64,000 nt of DNA. Source: Sipunculus nudus (lineage: Eukaryota; Annelida; Sipuncula; Golfingiida; Sipunculidae). The translations under genes and the position numbers were made by a program. The notes under the pieces are model-generated. The model saw nothing but the letters and a program-made list of their open reading frames with translations, ran no database searches and was not told the DNA's origin. This document shows positions 49,870-61,179 of the stretch, one piece after another (the first letter of the stretch is position 1; each line of letters starts with the position of its first letter). The stretch covers positions 15,372,882 through 15,436,881 of the forward strand of contig CM049317.1 of NCBI GenBank assembly GCA_026874595.1, read 5' to 3'.

Positions 49870-50690
49870 TGATCAAAAACAGTTCTACAGACCTATACAC
49901 CATATACAAAATTTCAGGCCGAGACACCAATCCAATACTGAGAAAAAGTGCATCAATGTATTATATAAAGAAGTAACAGCATGTGGTGCCACCTGTCTGG
50001 TCTACAAGATTACTCTTCAAAATTGATGGATATGCCAAATTTCACACAAAAACATTGAACCAATCCTTAGATATGAGCAATTTTCACAAAAAACAGATGC
50101 AAGGCTGGATGCCATGTGAAAACAATTACAAATGGCGCCACTAGTATTGAGTAAGAGATGGAGGTTTGCAAGATCTGTGGACATGCACAAATTCAGGCCA
50201 ATATGGCAAACCACTCCTGAGAAAAGGCATCAATGTATTCTTTGAAAACTGAAAGGTAGGTGGTGCCACCTGTCCAAACTACAAGATTACTCTCCGAGAA
50301 GGATATACATGCCAAATTTCAGAACAATACATCAAACCACTCCTGAGATATAAGCAAACGTACAGATGGACACCACATGCAAACAATTGCAAATGGTGCC
50401 ACCAGTCTTGAGTATGAGATGGAGGTATCCAAGATCTGTGGACATGCACAATTTCAGCCCAAAACATTGAACATATCACTTAGACAAACAGATGGCATGG
50501 ATGGACGCCATGCAAATATCATTGTAGGTGGCACCACCAGTCTCAAGTATGAGATAGAGAGATCCAGGATCTATAGACATGCATTATTTCAGCTCAATAC
50601 ATTGAACCACTCCTGAGATATGGGCTGTTATCCCTAAGCTACCAAGATTCACACTGCAAAGAAAGGATTGCAGGTGGTGCCATCTGTCTT
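49870..50690 (+). mobile_element. Tandem core units of a pearl-like element
   Basis: Alternating related units carry TGGTGCCACCTGTC, ATGCCAAATTTCA, CACTCCTGAGATATGAGC, GAGATGGAGGTATCCAAGAT and CTGTGGACATGCACAATTTC. Five or more are present, homologous to 35996-36420. No ACGG tract or terminal hairpin was found here, so the ends may be lost. Confidence 0.7.
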
Positions 50691-50894
50691 TGTTACATAC
50701 AAATACACAGGTGAGTGAATAACTATGCAGGGTTTTGATAAGATTGTTTCAGAGGGTCTCAGAGGAGTTTTATGAAAACAAGTGCAGCAGCTGCAGCAGA
50801 ACCAATGTAAAAAATAGAATATGCAAAGCTCTGTTTTGGCAGATACAATTTTGACTTTACATCTAATTTGATTGCCAGTAGCAGTTCAGGATTT

Positions 50895-51500
50895 GGTGGC
50901 CTGGTTAGTCAACCTGGTGGACATGTATGCACTAACCATATGGAGAGAAAGAAATGCCCATTTTGTTACCTGCCAAGCTAAACAAATTAATAAAATTAAG
51001 CAATGATCCAATGACCCAGTGGACAGGTTGTGCACTCACTCCGACAGTGATCTAGGGTATTATCCCACCACAGTCATATAGGCTGAAAATGCACATATCA
51101 TTAACAGCCCAGCTAACATGTCTCAGGTAATCAAGCAGTGCCTAATCTGGATGGCCTAGTGGACATGCATGTACTCATAATCACTGTGATTTTGGTTATA
51201 ATCCAAAGATAACCCAATATAAGAACACAAAAATGCTCATATCAATATCAACTCAGCTTAAATTGCTCAAAAAGTACTGCAATGCCTCAGCAGGTTGACC
51301 AAGTGGACATGCATGCACTCACTACAACCATGATCTTAGTTTTAATCCCAATACAACCATCAATGCACACAGACATGCTCATATATATCAGCACAGCTAA
51401 AAGAGCTCAAGAACTTAAGCCGTACCTCACTTGGATAGACCAGTGGAAAAGGGGCACTTCCTTCCCCAGTGATCAAAGCTGTAAACCCAGTCAAGCTATA
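50895..51500 (+). repeat. Tandem tRNA-like units of about 140 bp
   Basis: Four to five diverged units begin near 50895, 51011, 51148, 51286 and 51433. Each has an A-box-like GGCCTAGTGGACATGCATG and, in the best copies, a B-box-like TTTTAATCCC, followed by a linker with ATGCTCATAT and CACAGCTAA. This looks like a tRNA-SINE head amplified in tandem and then decayed. A 96-codon frame at 51282-51572 is incidental. Confidence 0.45.
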
Positions 51501-51572
51501 AGGCTAGGGTTGTTAGGAATGTTCATAACAATTATTAGCAAAATTACACAACTGATAATTGATAAAATATGA

Positions 51573-53340
51573 ATGTTTGTAAGCTGTGAGACCCCACATA
51601 GCTTGTTTAAATGAACACACATATCACAGCAGCTATCTGAGGTAGGAATCAGTAGTAAAATCATATTGGCTGATTGAATTACTACACATGACCCATGACT
51701 GATAACTAATTGATTATTTTACATACTATCTATATTACAATGAAATATATGTTACATAAAATTGTAACTGAAATATTCACCGAGTAAATTCAGTTTAACT
51801 TGTACATCAAGCTAAAAGGTGATGTCTGGGTTGTTCAAACTTATTTGTTGCACAAGCTAAAGATTTAATTATCTTCGCTGTTTTGCGCCCCATTTCTGAC
51901 AGAAAAAGTATATTAAAATTTATTGGGATAATATGACTTCTTTGGATTTGCATACATAATCATGATTAAATATGCAAATATGCAATCGATATAATCAATT
52001 ATGAGGGGCAAACAACTGATCATCAATATAATCGATTAACTGGCAAACCACTAGTAGTCATACATGTACATAGTTTACATCTCCGTAACTCACACTGTGA
52101 AGACAACAGAAAGACAAGGTGTTTCCTCTGCAACTTTAAATTATCTTGATACACTAATAACATATTTTTAATCATGTTTTAAGAAGGCTGCTTCTTAATG
52201 ATATTTCCAATCTGTGACATGCGTAGATCAGTAGTCCCACTTAAAAACTGAGAAACATCTTTAGAAACCTCTCCACTCAAGTAAAATTTGCTTATTACAT
52301 ACAAACTCCATCAGAGACTTGATCCAAGGGATATCATTTCATACGAGAATTTTACACCAACAGCTCGACTTCCAATACAGTATCGTAACAATTTCTGCTG
52401 GCCAATCACAAAACATGTGGGCACAAGCATGCTACGCTTTGAAAGCTTTCATTAATAAAAACATTTAGTCTCAGCTGGCACCTATAAACGAATGTCCTAC
52501 ACACAATAAAGCTCAAACATTGCTCCTGGTTTTATGAATATATATGTTTTGTGTTCAGAATGACAGACGAATAGCTATTTTGTAAAGGGTAACGAGAGAA
52601 ATTTCAAAGAGTGCCAAAACATATAATAATCCTTTGTTGCCAGTTGGACCCATTGAAATGCAAAAAGTGTTTTAAAAAATTACAAAGGCTGATATTTTAT
52701 TGACTGCAGTGCACAAGTTAAAATTTCCTCGGGCAGAAATAACCGACAGAACACATGTCAGGGACAAATAAAAGAACAAAACGCTGAATTATTACCGACC
52801 ATTCTGGTGGTTTAAGTGTTTGAGGTTTATGAAAAGTGGAAATGCCAGCAACAAACAATCAGTGAATACATCAGCCAATTTGCTCTCTCTTACTGGAGGG
52901 AGAAAAACCTGCCCCAGAAAGCTGATTCAATTGTGGAACAGACAATGTTAAAAAAAGTGAAGGCTTTCCCCTGCCCTTAATTATCATCACTAGCAATATA
53001 CCCTTCCCACATTTGACTTGGGACATCCAGGTTTTAGTCTGTATCATAATATCATCAGTCCAAACAAAATAATATTAGGCAGCTGTGGTGTACATTAATC
53101 AGATCGGAGCAAACAAAGATACTCTACCAAGGTGTGAATCAAAATCCAATGAGATTGGACCCATACCATCAGAGAATAAGGTGGAATTACACAAGGCAAA
53201 TTATGGCATAATTGATTATATCATCCTAAAATCAAGGGTCTAGTGGTCCATGGTTCATAGGTTTGTCTGTGGCAGTATGCCCACTACAACAGTGATTCAA
53301 GGTACACGTGCAATGTTAAGAGATAAACAGATGTTTTGGT
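51573..53340. other. Non-coding; single-copy block
   Basis: AT-rich at 51573-52340. A moderately GC-rich, TAAT-containing block follows at about 52340-52960 that looks single-copy. No gene recognised. Confidence 0.4.
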
Positions 53341-53375
53341 AAGTCATCACAGTGCCATGACAGTCTGGTGACCTC

Positions 53376-53590
53376 TGACCCAATTAAATAAACATAGATT
53401 TTGCTGACAATCAGACGAAGGTGAGATATAATATAAATTAACATCTGTTGAGTTTTATCGAAAGGCATCATATTTCTGTAAATTATCCGAGGCGCCACCA
53501 CAAAGTAGAGTACTGACATCTGACCTCATTTAATATGCATGGATTTTGCCAACAATCAAGCTCGGGTGAGATATTCTATTAATTGGTAAG
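53376..53590. repeat. 145-bp tandem duplication
   Basis: CTGACCCAATTAAATAAACA at 53376 and CTGACCTCATTTAATATGCA at 53521 begin two related copies. Both continue through ATTTTGC-CAACAATCA and GGTGAGATAT. Confidence 0.65.
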
Positions 53591-53689
53591 TAGTTATGAT
53601 GAGTTTCATAACAAGGGACCTATGGGTCACTGTGCTCAGCTGACGTTAACCTTGAAGGTAAAAATCTGAAATAATATCAAATGGAGATA

Positions 53690-53930
53690 AAGTGTAAGAG
53701 GAAGAGGTAATAAAGGCCATGGTTGGTTTATATGATTGGTTTGTATTGATGAGCAGGAAATTGTTGCAAAAAATATTTTGTGACCTGACCATGTGTTTCC
53801 TAATGTTGAAACTAAAGCATGTGAGCAGTTTGTGAACAAATGATCTGTACTATTACCATGATCATTAGTTGGTTTTTTGATTAACTGTTGACATTTCAGT
53901 AGTTTACACATTTGTTCAATCAAATCTATT
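53690..53930 (-). pseudogene. Non-LTR retrotransposon endonuclease relic
   Basis: The minus-strand frame reads CKLLKCQQLIKKPTNDHGNS, then TDHLFTN and TLGNTWSGHKIFFATI. This matches the C-terminal part of the AP-type endonuclease domain of LINE elements (typically LxxLxxxQLVxxPTxxxGNxLDLVFTN and WSDHxxVxxxI). The catalytic SDH is altered to SGH. Downstream sequence degenerates into a Leu/Pro-rich frame and no reverse transcriptase follows. A dead fragment of a CR1/L2/Jockey-type element; the clade is uncertain. Confidence 0.6.
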
Positions 53931-54604
53931 TTTTTGTATAATATATATTATTAAATATATATGTATTTTTTTATGAAATGTATACAGTTGAAATAGAGCT
54001 AATAAACAACATAAAACAGGGCAAACAAAGCCTGATCTCAAATTCTGCTGAGGCAGGAAAATAATGAACAAATGTTTGTATTAAATCCTCTTTTTTATCA
54101 CATCAATTATTTTCTAATTTAAGTTTATATTTCTATACATTTCCAATTTAACATATATATCTGAATATAAAAGTTGATTCATAATTCTCAATTGCATCAT
54201 CATAAATCTCAATCTTGTCAGATAACACCACATCATGCATACAAATGTTTACTTATTTTTTACCACAAAAATATATCTTTTAAATCTGCAAAACAATAAA
54301 TATCTAAAAATAATACTTGATTTAGATTTCACAATTTTTAATTGTGTCTTTATTTATCCATAATGTGCTTCATATTTTATAATAATTTAAGCATACTGAT
54401 GGGTTCAATTATATTTGTTAAAATCATTTAAAAGAAATTTGATTTCTTTAAAAATGTTACATTACACAACATTGCATCTTCTTGATTACACCTTGAATTA
54501 TTTTTTCAAGGAAAGTTTTTGCATATCGGAGTGGAAACAGCATTACAATTAAGGAGATACAGTGAAAACAATAACAATTAGTGCATAACACTTGGTGGGT
54601 TGGG
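53931..54604. other. AT-rich non-coding DNA
   Basis: Nothing recognised. Confidence 0.5.
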
Positions 54605-54608
54605 TTTG

Positions 54609-54630
54609 CGGGGGGGGGGGGGGGGGGGGT
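54609..54630 (+). repeat. Poly-G tract
   Basis: About 20 consecutive G; potential G-quadruplex. Confidence 0.95.
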
Positions 54631-54919
54631 GATTGGGGTGGTGATATGAGAATAACTGTACACCTGTCACAGCAGGGGATCTCCCCCAGTCACTGTAACA
54701 AATCAGAAACCCTGGCATAGCTGACTTCCAGCGACCTGGAGTGGGACCCTGCATCTGTAATCAAAGCAAGTGACTACAGAAAAAAAATCAATAACTAGCT
54801 TAATTTTCAAGCTTTTATTTTCAAATTTCAGATTTAGACAAACTAAATATTTATAATTACATGCTTTGAAAATTAAATCAATGGTGCTTACAGGAAAAAA
54901 ACGTGCCATGGTCAAAGTT

Positions 54920-55522
54920 GGGCAAAATTTAAGGTACTGATTTTTTTTTTATGCTAATAACTTAAAAAATTTACAAAATTCAGATCTAATTTTTGGTAAA
55001 CAATTGAATCTTAATTAAACATAGTTATATACTTGAGAAAATAGACTCTAGTTTCAAAATTTTTCATGTTAAGTGAGTTATTATTTTTCCTGATTTTTTA
55101 CAAAGTCCATTATGTTTGGGCCCATAACTTAAAGAATTTATAGTTTACAGACTTAATTTCTTGCATGTACATAGGAACAATATAGAGGAATATTTATGGT
55201 AAATATGAGGAAAAACAGATGAGTGGTTTTGATATTAGGCAGTCCTGAAGTGTGAAAATAGGATTTTAATAAAAAATTGAGGTTTTTCCTTAATTTCTCA
55301 GAGGAACAAAGTCGCAAAGACCCAGTTTTCGGCTTGGTAGGAGATCTTGGGGACATCTAACATTATGCTGAATTTTGGATTCCTAGGTCTTACGGTTTCA
55401 AAACGTGCCACATCTACGGACGGACGGACGGACGGACGGACGGACGGACGGACAGACGGACGGACGACGGACAATGGACCATGACTATAGCTCAGATGAC
55501 TTATAGTCAGCTGAGCTAAAAA
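54920..55522 (+). mobile_element. (ACGG)n element with 3' hairpin
   Basis: An AT-rich body contains GGGCCCATAACTTAAAGAAT-like modules and TCTTACGGTTTC. An (ACGG)n tract follows at 55416-55470. The element ends in a hairpin (AGCTCAGATGAC 55489-55500, loop TTATA, GTCAGCTGAGCT 55506-55517; 12-bp stem, one mismatch) followed by AAAAA. This is the cleanest copy of the family. Minus-strand frames through the ACGG tract (RPSVRPSVRPSV) are artefacts. The left boundary is uncertain. Confidence 0.78.
55416..55470. repeat. (ACGG)n microsatellite
   Basis: About 13 ACGG units with one ACAG variant, lying inside the element described above. Confidence 0.97.
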
Positions 55523-56780
55523 TCCATCAAAGCAAAACTCAACATGAAAATCCATCAAAGCAAACTGAATGTTAACTGACGCACAGACGGCCAGATGAAC
55601 CATGGGTACACCATAATACTTCCCGTAATAGATGGGCGAATGAAAACACAAATGGAGAAGCAAGATTCTCTTTATACTACATGGGCTATGTCTAGTTTAT
55701 TAACAGTTCCTAGTCACAATTATTCAGAGGGAATCAACTGCAATTGTTCCAGTGCATCCTAGTCCCAAAGAAACCACCTTCAGGTGGTAAATATTAGTTG
55801 CCGAGTTCAGTGGAATGCAGACTACTAGATTCCTTTAGACTCTATGGCAGCTAACAAACCAAAAACACCATTTATTGGTACAATTGCAAATTTTAAAACC
55901 TAATTTCTGTTGATTTTTCCTTGATTTCTCCTGAGCTGTGAAGTTTCTTCTCATTAATGACGTGTTTTCGACTCACAAATTTGAGTGCTCTTTGTGTGGG
56001 TTTATTTTTTTAGTGAAATAAAAAAAAATATATAAATCCTGAAAGGGTGTTATACTTACACGCAGGAATAAATAAACGGTTACAAATCAAAATATTGACA
56101 TATATACCATAATATTTTAAAGTGAAAACACTATTTCATGAATATTTAATATACCTGGTAAAGGTTCATTTCAAAATATTGATATTTTAAAGTTGATTGA
56201 TCCCAAAATCTTTGCTAAAAAAACTTGTACACAAGATTTCACTCCAATGGCTTTACACGGCCTTAGCCATTGATCAGTGCTCATTTTATACAATTTTTTC
56301 ATGAACTTGTAAATGTTTGACAACAGTTCTCATGGCACGCTGACATCAATCCTTACAGGAAAAAAGATAAAACCAATTCACATGTGACATACATATAGAA
56401 TCCCTAAGGACAATATGACAAGGCGTTTTTTTAATATCAATTGAAAACTGCCTACATCAGTGCTTATGCATGCAGACCTCAAATAATGTATTTTGTGTCT
56501 ACTATGTTAACCCCTTTCAAGGACACAAGCTCTTACTAGGATATGTTGTTCAGAGGAGGACAAAACCCTATCAAGTAAGAATCCAAGAAGTGTACTGTTA
56601 TTACTTAATTTAGAAATGAACTGAGAATTAAGTCTCTTAAATATAATCAGGTTTGGAGACACAATCTTCAAAAGCCCTGGTAAATAGTCAGTGAATCTGA
56701 TTGAAAATTCCTATAAACTAGTGGTTTCCTGTTAATTCCGACATGTGACCTGTGACATCCGGGTTTTAGGGTGTTTCCAA
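55523..56780. other. Non-coding; short repeat at left edge
   Basis: ATCCATCAAAGCAAA occurs twice (55523 and 55551). GACGCACAGACGGCCAGATG follows, a second, truncated ACGG-type element end. The rest is AT-rich and unremarkable. Confidence 0.45.
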
Positions 56781-56781
56781 A

Positions 56782-57024
56782 ATGGCAGCCTCTATGAGGG
56801 GTTTTAAGAAACTGGGAGAGGGTTTCAATAAGGGCACAGAGATGAGATATGAAAGTACTCCTAGGACAATATCCATTCAGGAATTTATATCAGAGAGAGT
56901 CTGGAGGCTGGGACTGTGTATGAGAAAAGTTATAAGTGGAATAACACTTTTCTTGGACCATGCCCAAATCCATAAATTAAAGTACCAGCATGTACTTAAA
57001 ATTCTGAAAATCAACCAAAGTCTG
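56782..57024 (+). CDS. Candidate first exon of an unknown gene
   Basis: ATG in a favourable context (AAAATGGCAGCC) opens 81 codons, beginning MAASMRGFKKLGEGFNKGTE, that reach a consensus splice donor (TCTG|GTAAGT at 57025) in phase 0. The sequence is of normal complexity with a basic N-terminus and a hydrophobic-to-amphipathic C-terminal half. I recognise no family and could not find a matching downstream exon. The combination could arise by chance in 64 kb. Confidence 0.25.
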
Positions 57025-57114
57025 GTAAGTTTTAGAGACTATTTTTGACAGATAGCATTTCAAATTGTTAACCAGCTAGCAGACAAACTGACAGGAGGGT
57101 GCTTACCACTACAA

Positions 57115-57303
57115 TTAATGTTCATAAGGATCACCATGGGCTAAATAGTTGGTAAATCCAACTTCCTTGTCTGTGAGATCCCACACAGTTATTGGTAAGC
57201 GACAGTTCAAAATTCCCCCTCCAGATGTCTGAATTGGTGCCAATTCCTTGCTGGGCCAGATGTACCAACAAACAAAAAAAATTTTCAGTCTTGATTTTGT
57301 CAC
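57115..57303 (-). other. Open frame of uncertain status
   Basis: A minus-strand frame of normal complexity includes CRLPITVWDLTDKEVGFTN. Just upstream in the same strand is a possible acceptor (TGGCCCAG), but the frame ends in a stop before any donor. It might be a terminal exon or chance; no homology recognised. Confidence 0.15.
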
Positions 57304-57990
57304 TGGGGTTCAATTGTTTCCAACCTAATCAGTGTGTGGTAAAAGATGTTCAGAAAATCGTGGAATTCACATAATTGCTAAGAGAGGAAGGATGAAGTGA
57401 TTGTGGGAATGGCACACAAATACTACGGTGGCTGGGAAAATGGATTTACACATGTCAGCGAGTAAAAAGAGTGCCCAGTATGACCATAAGCTGCCGAGTA
57501 TATTATACCATAAACAACAAGTTTACCAACACAATGTGAGACTACGACTGGTTTAATTTGACTGAATCGCTCAATCCGACACTGCATTGTGATGTTTTCC
57601 TCCAACGTTTTAGTGGGAAACTGTTAATTTCCTGTAACCCCCTTGCAGCCAACAGCAACCTTCACTCTCCTCCGATGTGGGTGGTCGTTATCGGTTACGT
57701 TGTAAAAAATGCCACCACTGGCTAAAAAAGGGTCAGGCAAAATCACAAAAGGTCAAATATCGAGTACAAGGGGAACAGTCACTCAGTGTAGAGGAAAATT
57801 AGAAAGAAATGTTTCAAGAACAGAGATCTGTCAATTAAAAAATTCAAAGGTTGTGATTTTCATGAGGACGGTAGAATATTAAACTGCATGTATTGGAAAT
57901 CCATCAAATACTTCAAATACATTAATCCACAGGGCTATACTTGCCAAAAATAATATTCTAGAAAAGATCAATTTTCTAGCCCCATTACCT
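57304..57990. other. Non-coding, nothing recognised
   Basis: Mixed composition, no repeat or coding evidence. Confidence 0.45.
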
Positions 57991-57995
57991 ATGAT

Positions 57996-58180
57996 TTCTT
58001 TCTATAAGAAAAAATATCTTATTGCAATAATATTTTCCAAGGAGTGGTGCAAGAAAATTTTCCTTGTTATGGAAAAGAAAATTTTTCTTCTGACAAGAAT
58101 TTTTTCTTCTCGTAATATAATTTTTTCTTGCTACCAGAAAAAGTTATCTTGTGGCAAGAAATAATATCTTGGGATATGCT
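57996..58180. repeat. Tandem short palindromes (AAGAAAATTTTTCTT)
   Basis: Imperfect palindromes such as CAAGAAAATTTTCCTTG, AAGAAAATTTTTCTT and AAGAATTTTTTCTT recur about every 25-33 bp with linkers like TCTTGTGGCAAGAA. Confidence 0.65.
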
Positions 58181-58209
58181 GAACAAGGAATACCAAATGT
58201 GGAATGCGT

Positions 58210-58445
58210 CCTGAGAGATTTCATATGTACCAGGCCTACCAGTACAGCAGCATGCTATATTCTCTAAATGCTGCATCTGGCATACCATGCAGAACTGGTA
58301 TATATTGCCACATGTAGGGATCCGTGCTGCCAGATATGCATTTGGCATGCCAGATCCGCATATATGGAATTTTACTTTAGTCATTTTGTCAAAATTGATT
58401 TTTATTGGCATTCTACATTTCACATGCCAGATCAGCATTCAGAAT
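58210..58445. repeat. Irregular 'TGCCAGAT-ATGCAT' repeats
   Basis: Several variants of GGCATGCCAGAT(C/A)(C/T)GCAT and CATCTGGCATACC on both orientations. Low-order repeat of uncertain origin. Confidence 0.45.
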
Positions 58446-59870
58446 CTTTAGTTTAAGTCTTCAATAACTGCTCACCCTTTGGCCACTTACATATAACCGA
58501 CCAACTTATTTAAGAAGCTATACAGAATCACTGATATCACATTTTTGATCATCAAAATTGATCTAATGTCCAGAGTTGACAGGCTAGTGACATCTGAGCC
58601 TGTTAGTGATATCTCCAGTCTGGATTTCATTTACTTTACAAAACTGGCGGGAGAATTTTTTTTTTGAAGATTCAGATATTGGAATAAGTGGATTTGGAAT
58701 ATTTTCAGTTGCTTTTATTATTTAGATACTGAAATAAAATTTTATATATTTGCAACTACCTTGTGTAAATAAACCAGATTTAAGTTTATGTCTTTACTGA
58801 AATCTCCCACATTCCACATGCCTAGGATTTTGCTGGCCAGAGTGTGAAATTCATAAAAACTAGGTCCTGCTGGCTTGTATTTCTTATGACAAATTTCAAA
58901 CCCTGTCCAGATACCTTGATTAAAAGTTAATGAACATAAGACCCATTTTTTTGTCATTTCAGGTGTCTGTAAATATTGCAGTATTGAGATTCACACTTAA
59001 CTGGATTTTATAATTTGTTATCACCACCCATGCAAAACATCATCTGATAGTATGAAGTTCTGCATGCCTGAATTTATCATCACTGCACCCTGGTGGCAAA
59101 AGAAGTAACATTGTTTGAACTTTATACGAGAAGTCTATCATTTTTACATACAAGTCAAAAGTAAGAAGTCATTGACACACAGGTTGTACTCAAACAAACT
59201 TGCAATATCCATCGAGTTAGTTCATCTTCTGGAGGGATTGCATTATGAGCTCAGAATACCATCTTCAAAGGAGCAACGTAAAAACAGAACAAAAAGCGAG
59301 GGAAAACAAGAAGAAAACCACAGGATATGTCACATTTTGAAGAAAGCCTGTCTCATTTTCTAATTAGAAAATTGTGCTAATGATGCCAGTTTTTATATGC
59401 TTCAAATGGATGGATCCATGATGCTTTGCAAAAAGAGGAAGTTCAGACACGGGCATCTGTGGGAACTGTAATCATGAAGGATTTCTTTATTTCTGGTGCT
59501 ATTTTAACATGCATGCAGGATTACGATTAAGCAGATAGAACAAACCACCTGATGTAACACAGGGTTTGATGCTCAGTAAGTGAGCCAATCAATCGATGAT
59601 ATCCATGATTGGTCATTCTCATTCATAACTGGTTGCATCTTTGCATAATCTATCACAAACGATTGTGTAAGCACATGCAAAGCCGTGAGTCATATTATTT
59701 GGAAACAAATCTAACCCTGTGAGACACATAAGAAAGAAAAGACTGAATTCACGTGATCAGTCAATATTTAGATACCATTCTAGAGAAAGACTTCATAGTA
59801 ATATAGAAGATATATAAAATAATTCAATGATAATTGATCATTGGTCAGATATATGAAATAACTGATTAAA
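58446..59870. other. Non-coding, nothing recognised
   Basis: AT-rich with no recognised repeats; the 82-codon frame at 59115-59363 is Lys/Glu-rich and unassigned. Confidence 0.45.
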
Positions 59871-59873
59871 AAT

Positions 59874-59951
59874 TGATCATTTTATTTCTTTCAATGATCA
59901 ATCATTTTATTTCTTTCAATGATCAATCATTTTATTTCTTTCAATCATCAA
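59874..59951. repeat. 25-bp tandem repeat, 3 copies
   Basis: Units of GATCAATCATTTTATTTCTT / TCAAT, nearly identical. Confidence 0.93.
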
Positions 59952-60865
59952 TTTGATTTTACAACCATATCCTGCTATTTGTAATGAGTCCAGTTAATTA
60001 AATTCCAACACGTGGCCACTCTAGCTTTTATTTCAGTCTGGTTTTACTCAATGTTTTGGCCTCAGCCACCCCTTGCTGACTTTGACTGTATAACTCCAGA
60101 ATGATGCAAGTACACTACGATTTTTAAATTCCAAATTCCAATGTTTCTATGCCCCTTGTTGGCTGAGACTGGCCTGTCTGAGAGGTGTTCATCTAAAAGC
60201 TACTAAAGTACTCAATGTTTATTTGTTTGCATCCTCAAACTAGCTGAAATGGTGTTTAGTTTTAAAATCTTTGTATGGATAAATGTAGATCTGGGGGGGG
60301 GGGGGAAATGGTTATTTCTGTAATAAACTTTAATAAACTGTACAACTTGTTAACATAAAATGTCACTTGTATGACATGGTTTAAAAATTTAAAACTCATG
60401 ACTGCAGATTTGCAGTGCATTTAAAAACTACGGAACTGATGTGAGGTAACATCATAACTTGACTCCCTACATTTGCACGAGGTTGGATTTTTAATTTTTG
60501 CTAGGGATTTGATTCTCTACCTTTGTCCCTTCCTTTGAAATCAACATTCTACCATTGTGAATTTAAAAAAAAAATATCAATTTCACTTTTACATGTATAT
60601 TATAGATTAATTTTTAATTATTTTTTTAATTTTTCTAAACTCCAGTACAAAAAAATTGTACCATACATGTGATAGAAAATTATCAGGGGCATAATCTCAG
60701 GCATATTTTTTTATAAACAGTGCCTAAATATACCTTGAATCAGTGTTCTACTTTAATTTAAAACTAAGTAAAAGAGCTAAAAATTACAAAGATATCATGT
60801 ATTTTTAATCAAATATATTTCAACAAAGGAGAAAACACTAAAAAATAGTCATAAGGCCAAAATAA
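59952..60865. other. AT-rich non-coding DNA
   Basis: Poly-G at 60293-60304. No other recognised feature. Confidence 0.5.
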
Positions 60866-60870
60866 AAAAA

Positions 60871-61173
60871 GGTATGGTTCTCAGGCACTTTTTTTCAGAA
60901 ATCAATGCGGGCGGGCGTTTTTTTTATTTTTAATTTTTTTGTATGTTTCGATAAAAATGTCAAATGATAAGGGAAAAGCCTGACAATAACAGATTTATTT
61001 TGCTTAACAAGTAAAAGCACTACATAACAAAGAAAATTGTATGATTTTATCTTCTTGAAAGAAATGTCCGAGCGGCTGCAGCTCAAAATTGGTAAGATTC
61101 TATTGAAAATCAAAATAAAAATTTTTGATGTGGGGGTATAAAGTTGATGCGGGCGGTGCCTGAGAACCATACC
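60871..61173. mobile_element. 303-bp MITE with perfect 18-bp TIRs
   Basis: GGTATGGTTCTCAGGCAC (60871-60888) recurs as its reverse complement at 61156-61173, with A/T runs flanking both ends. GATGCGGGCGG-type sequence occurs inside both termini. A minus-strand frame of 91 codons (60895-61170) spans nearly the whole element but resembles no transposase I know. The superfamily cannot be assigned. Confidence 0.75.
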
Positions 61174-61179
61174 TTTTAT

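Noticed and set aside
55298-55663. 121-codon minus-strand frame with RPSV repeats
   Set aside because: Produced by the (ACGG)n tract inside a mobile element.
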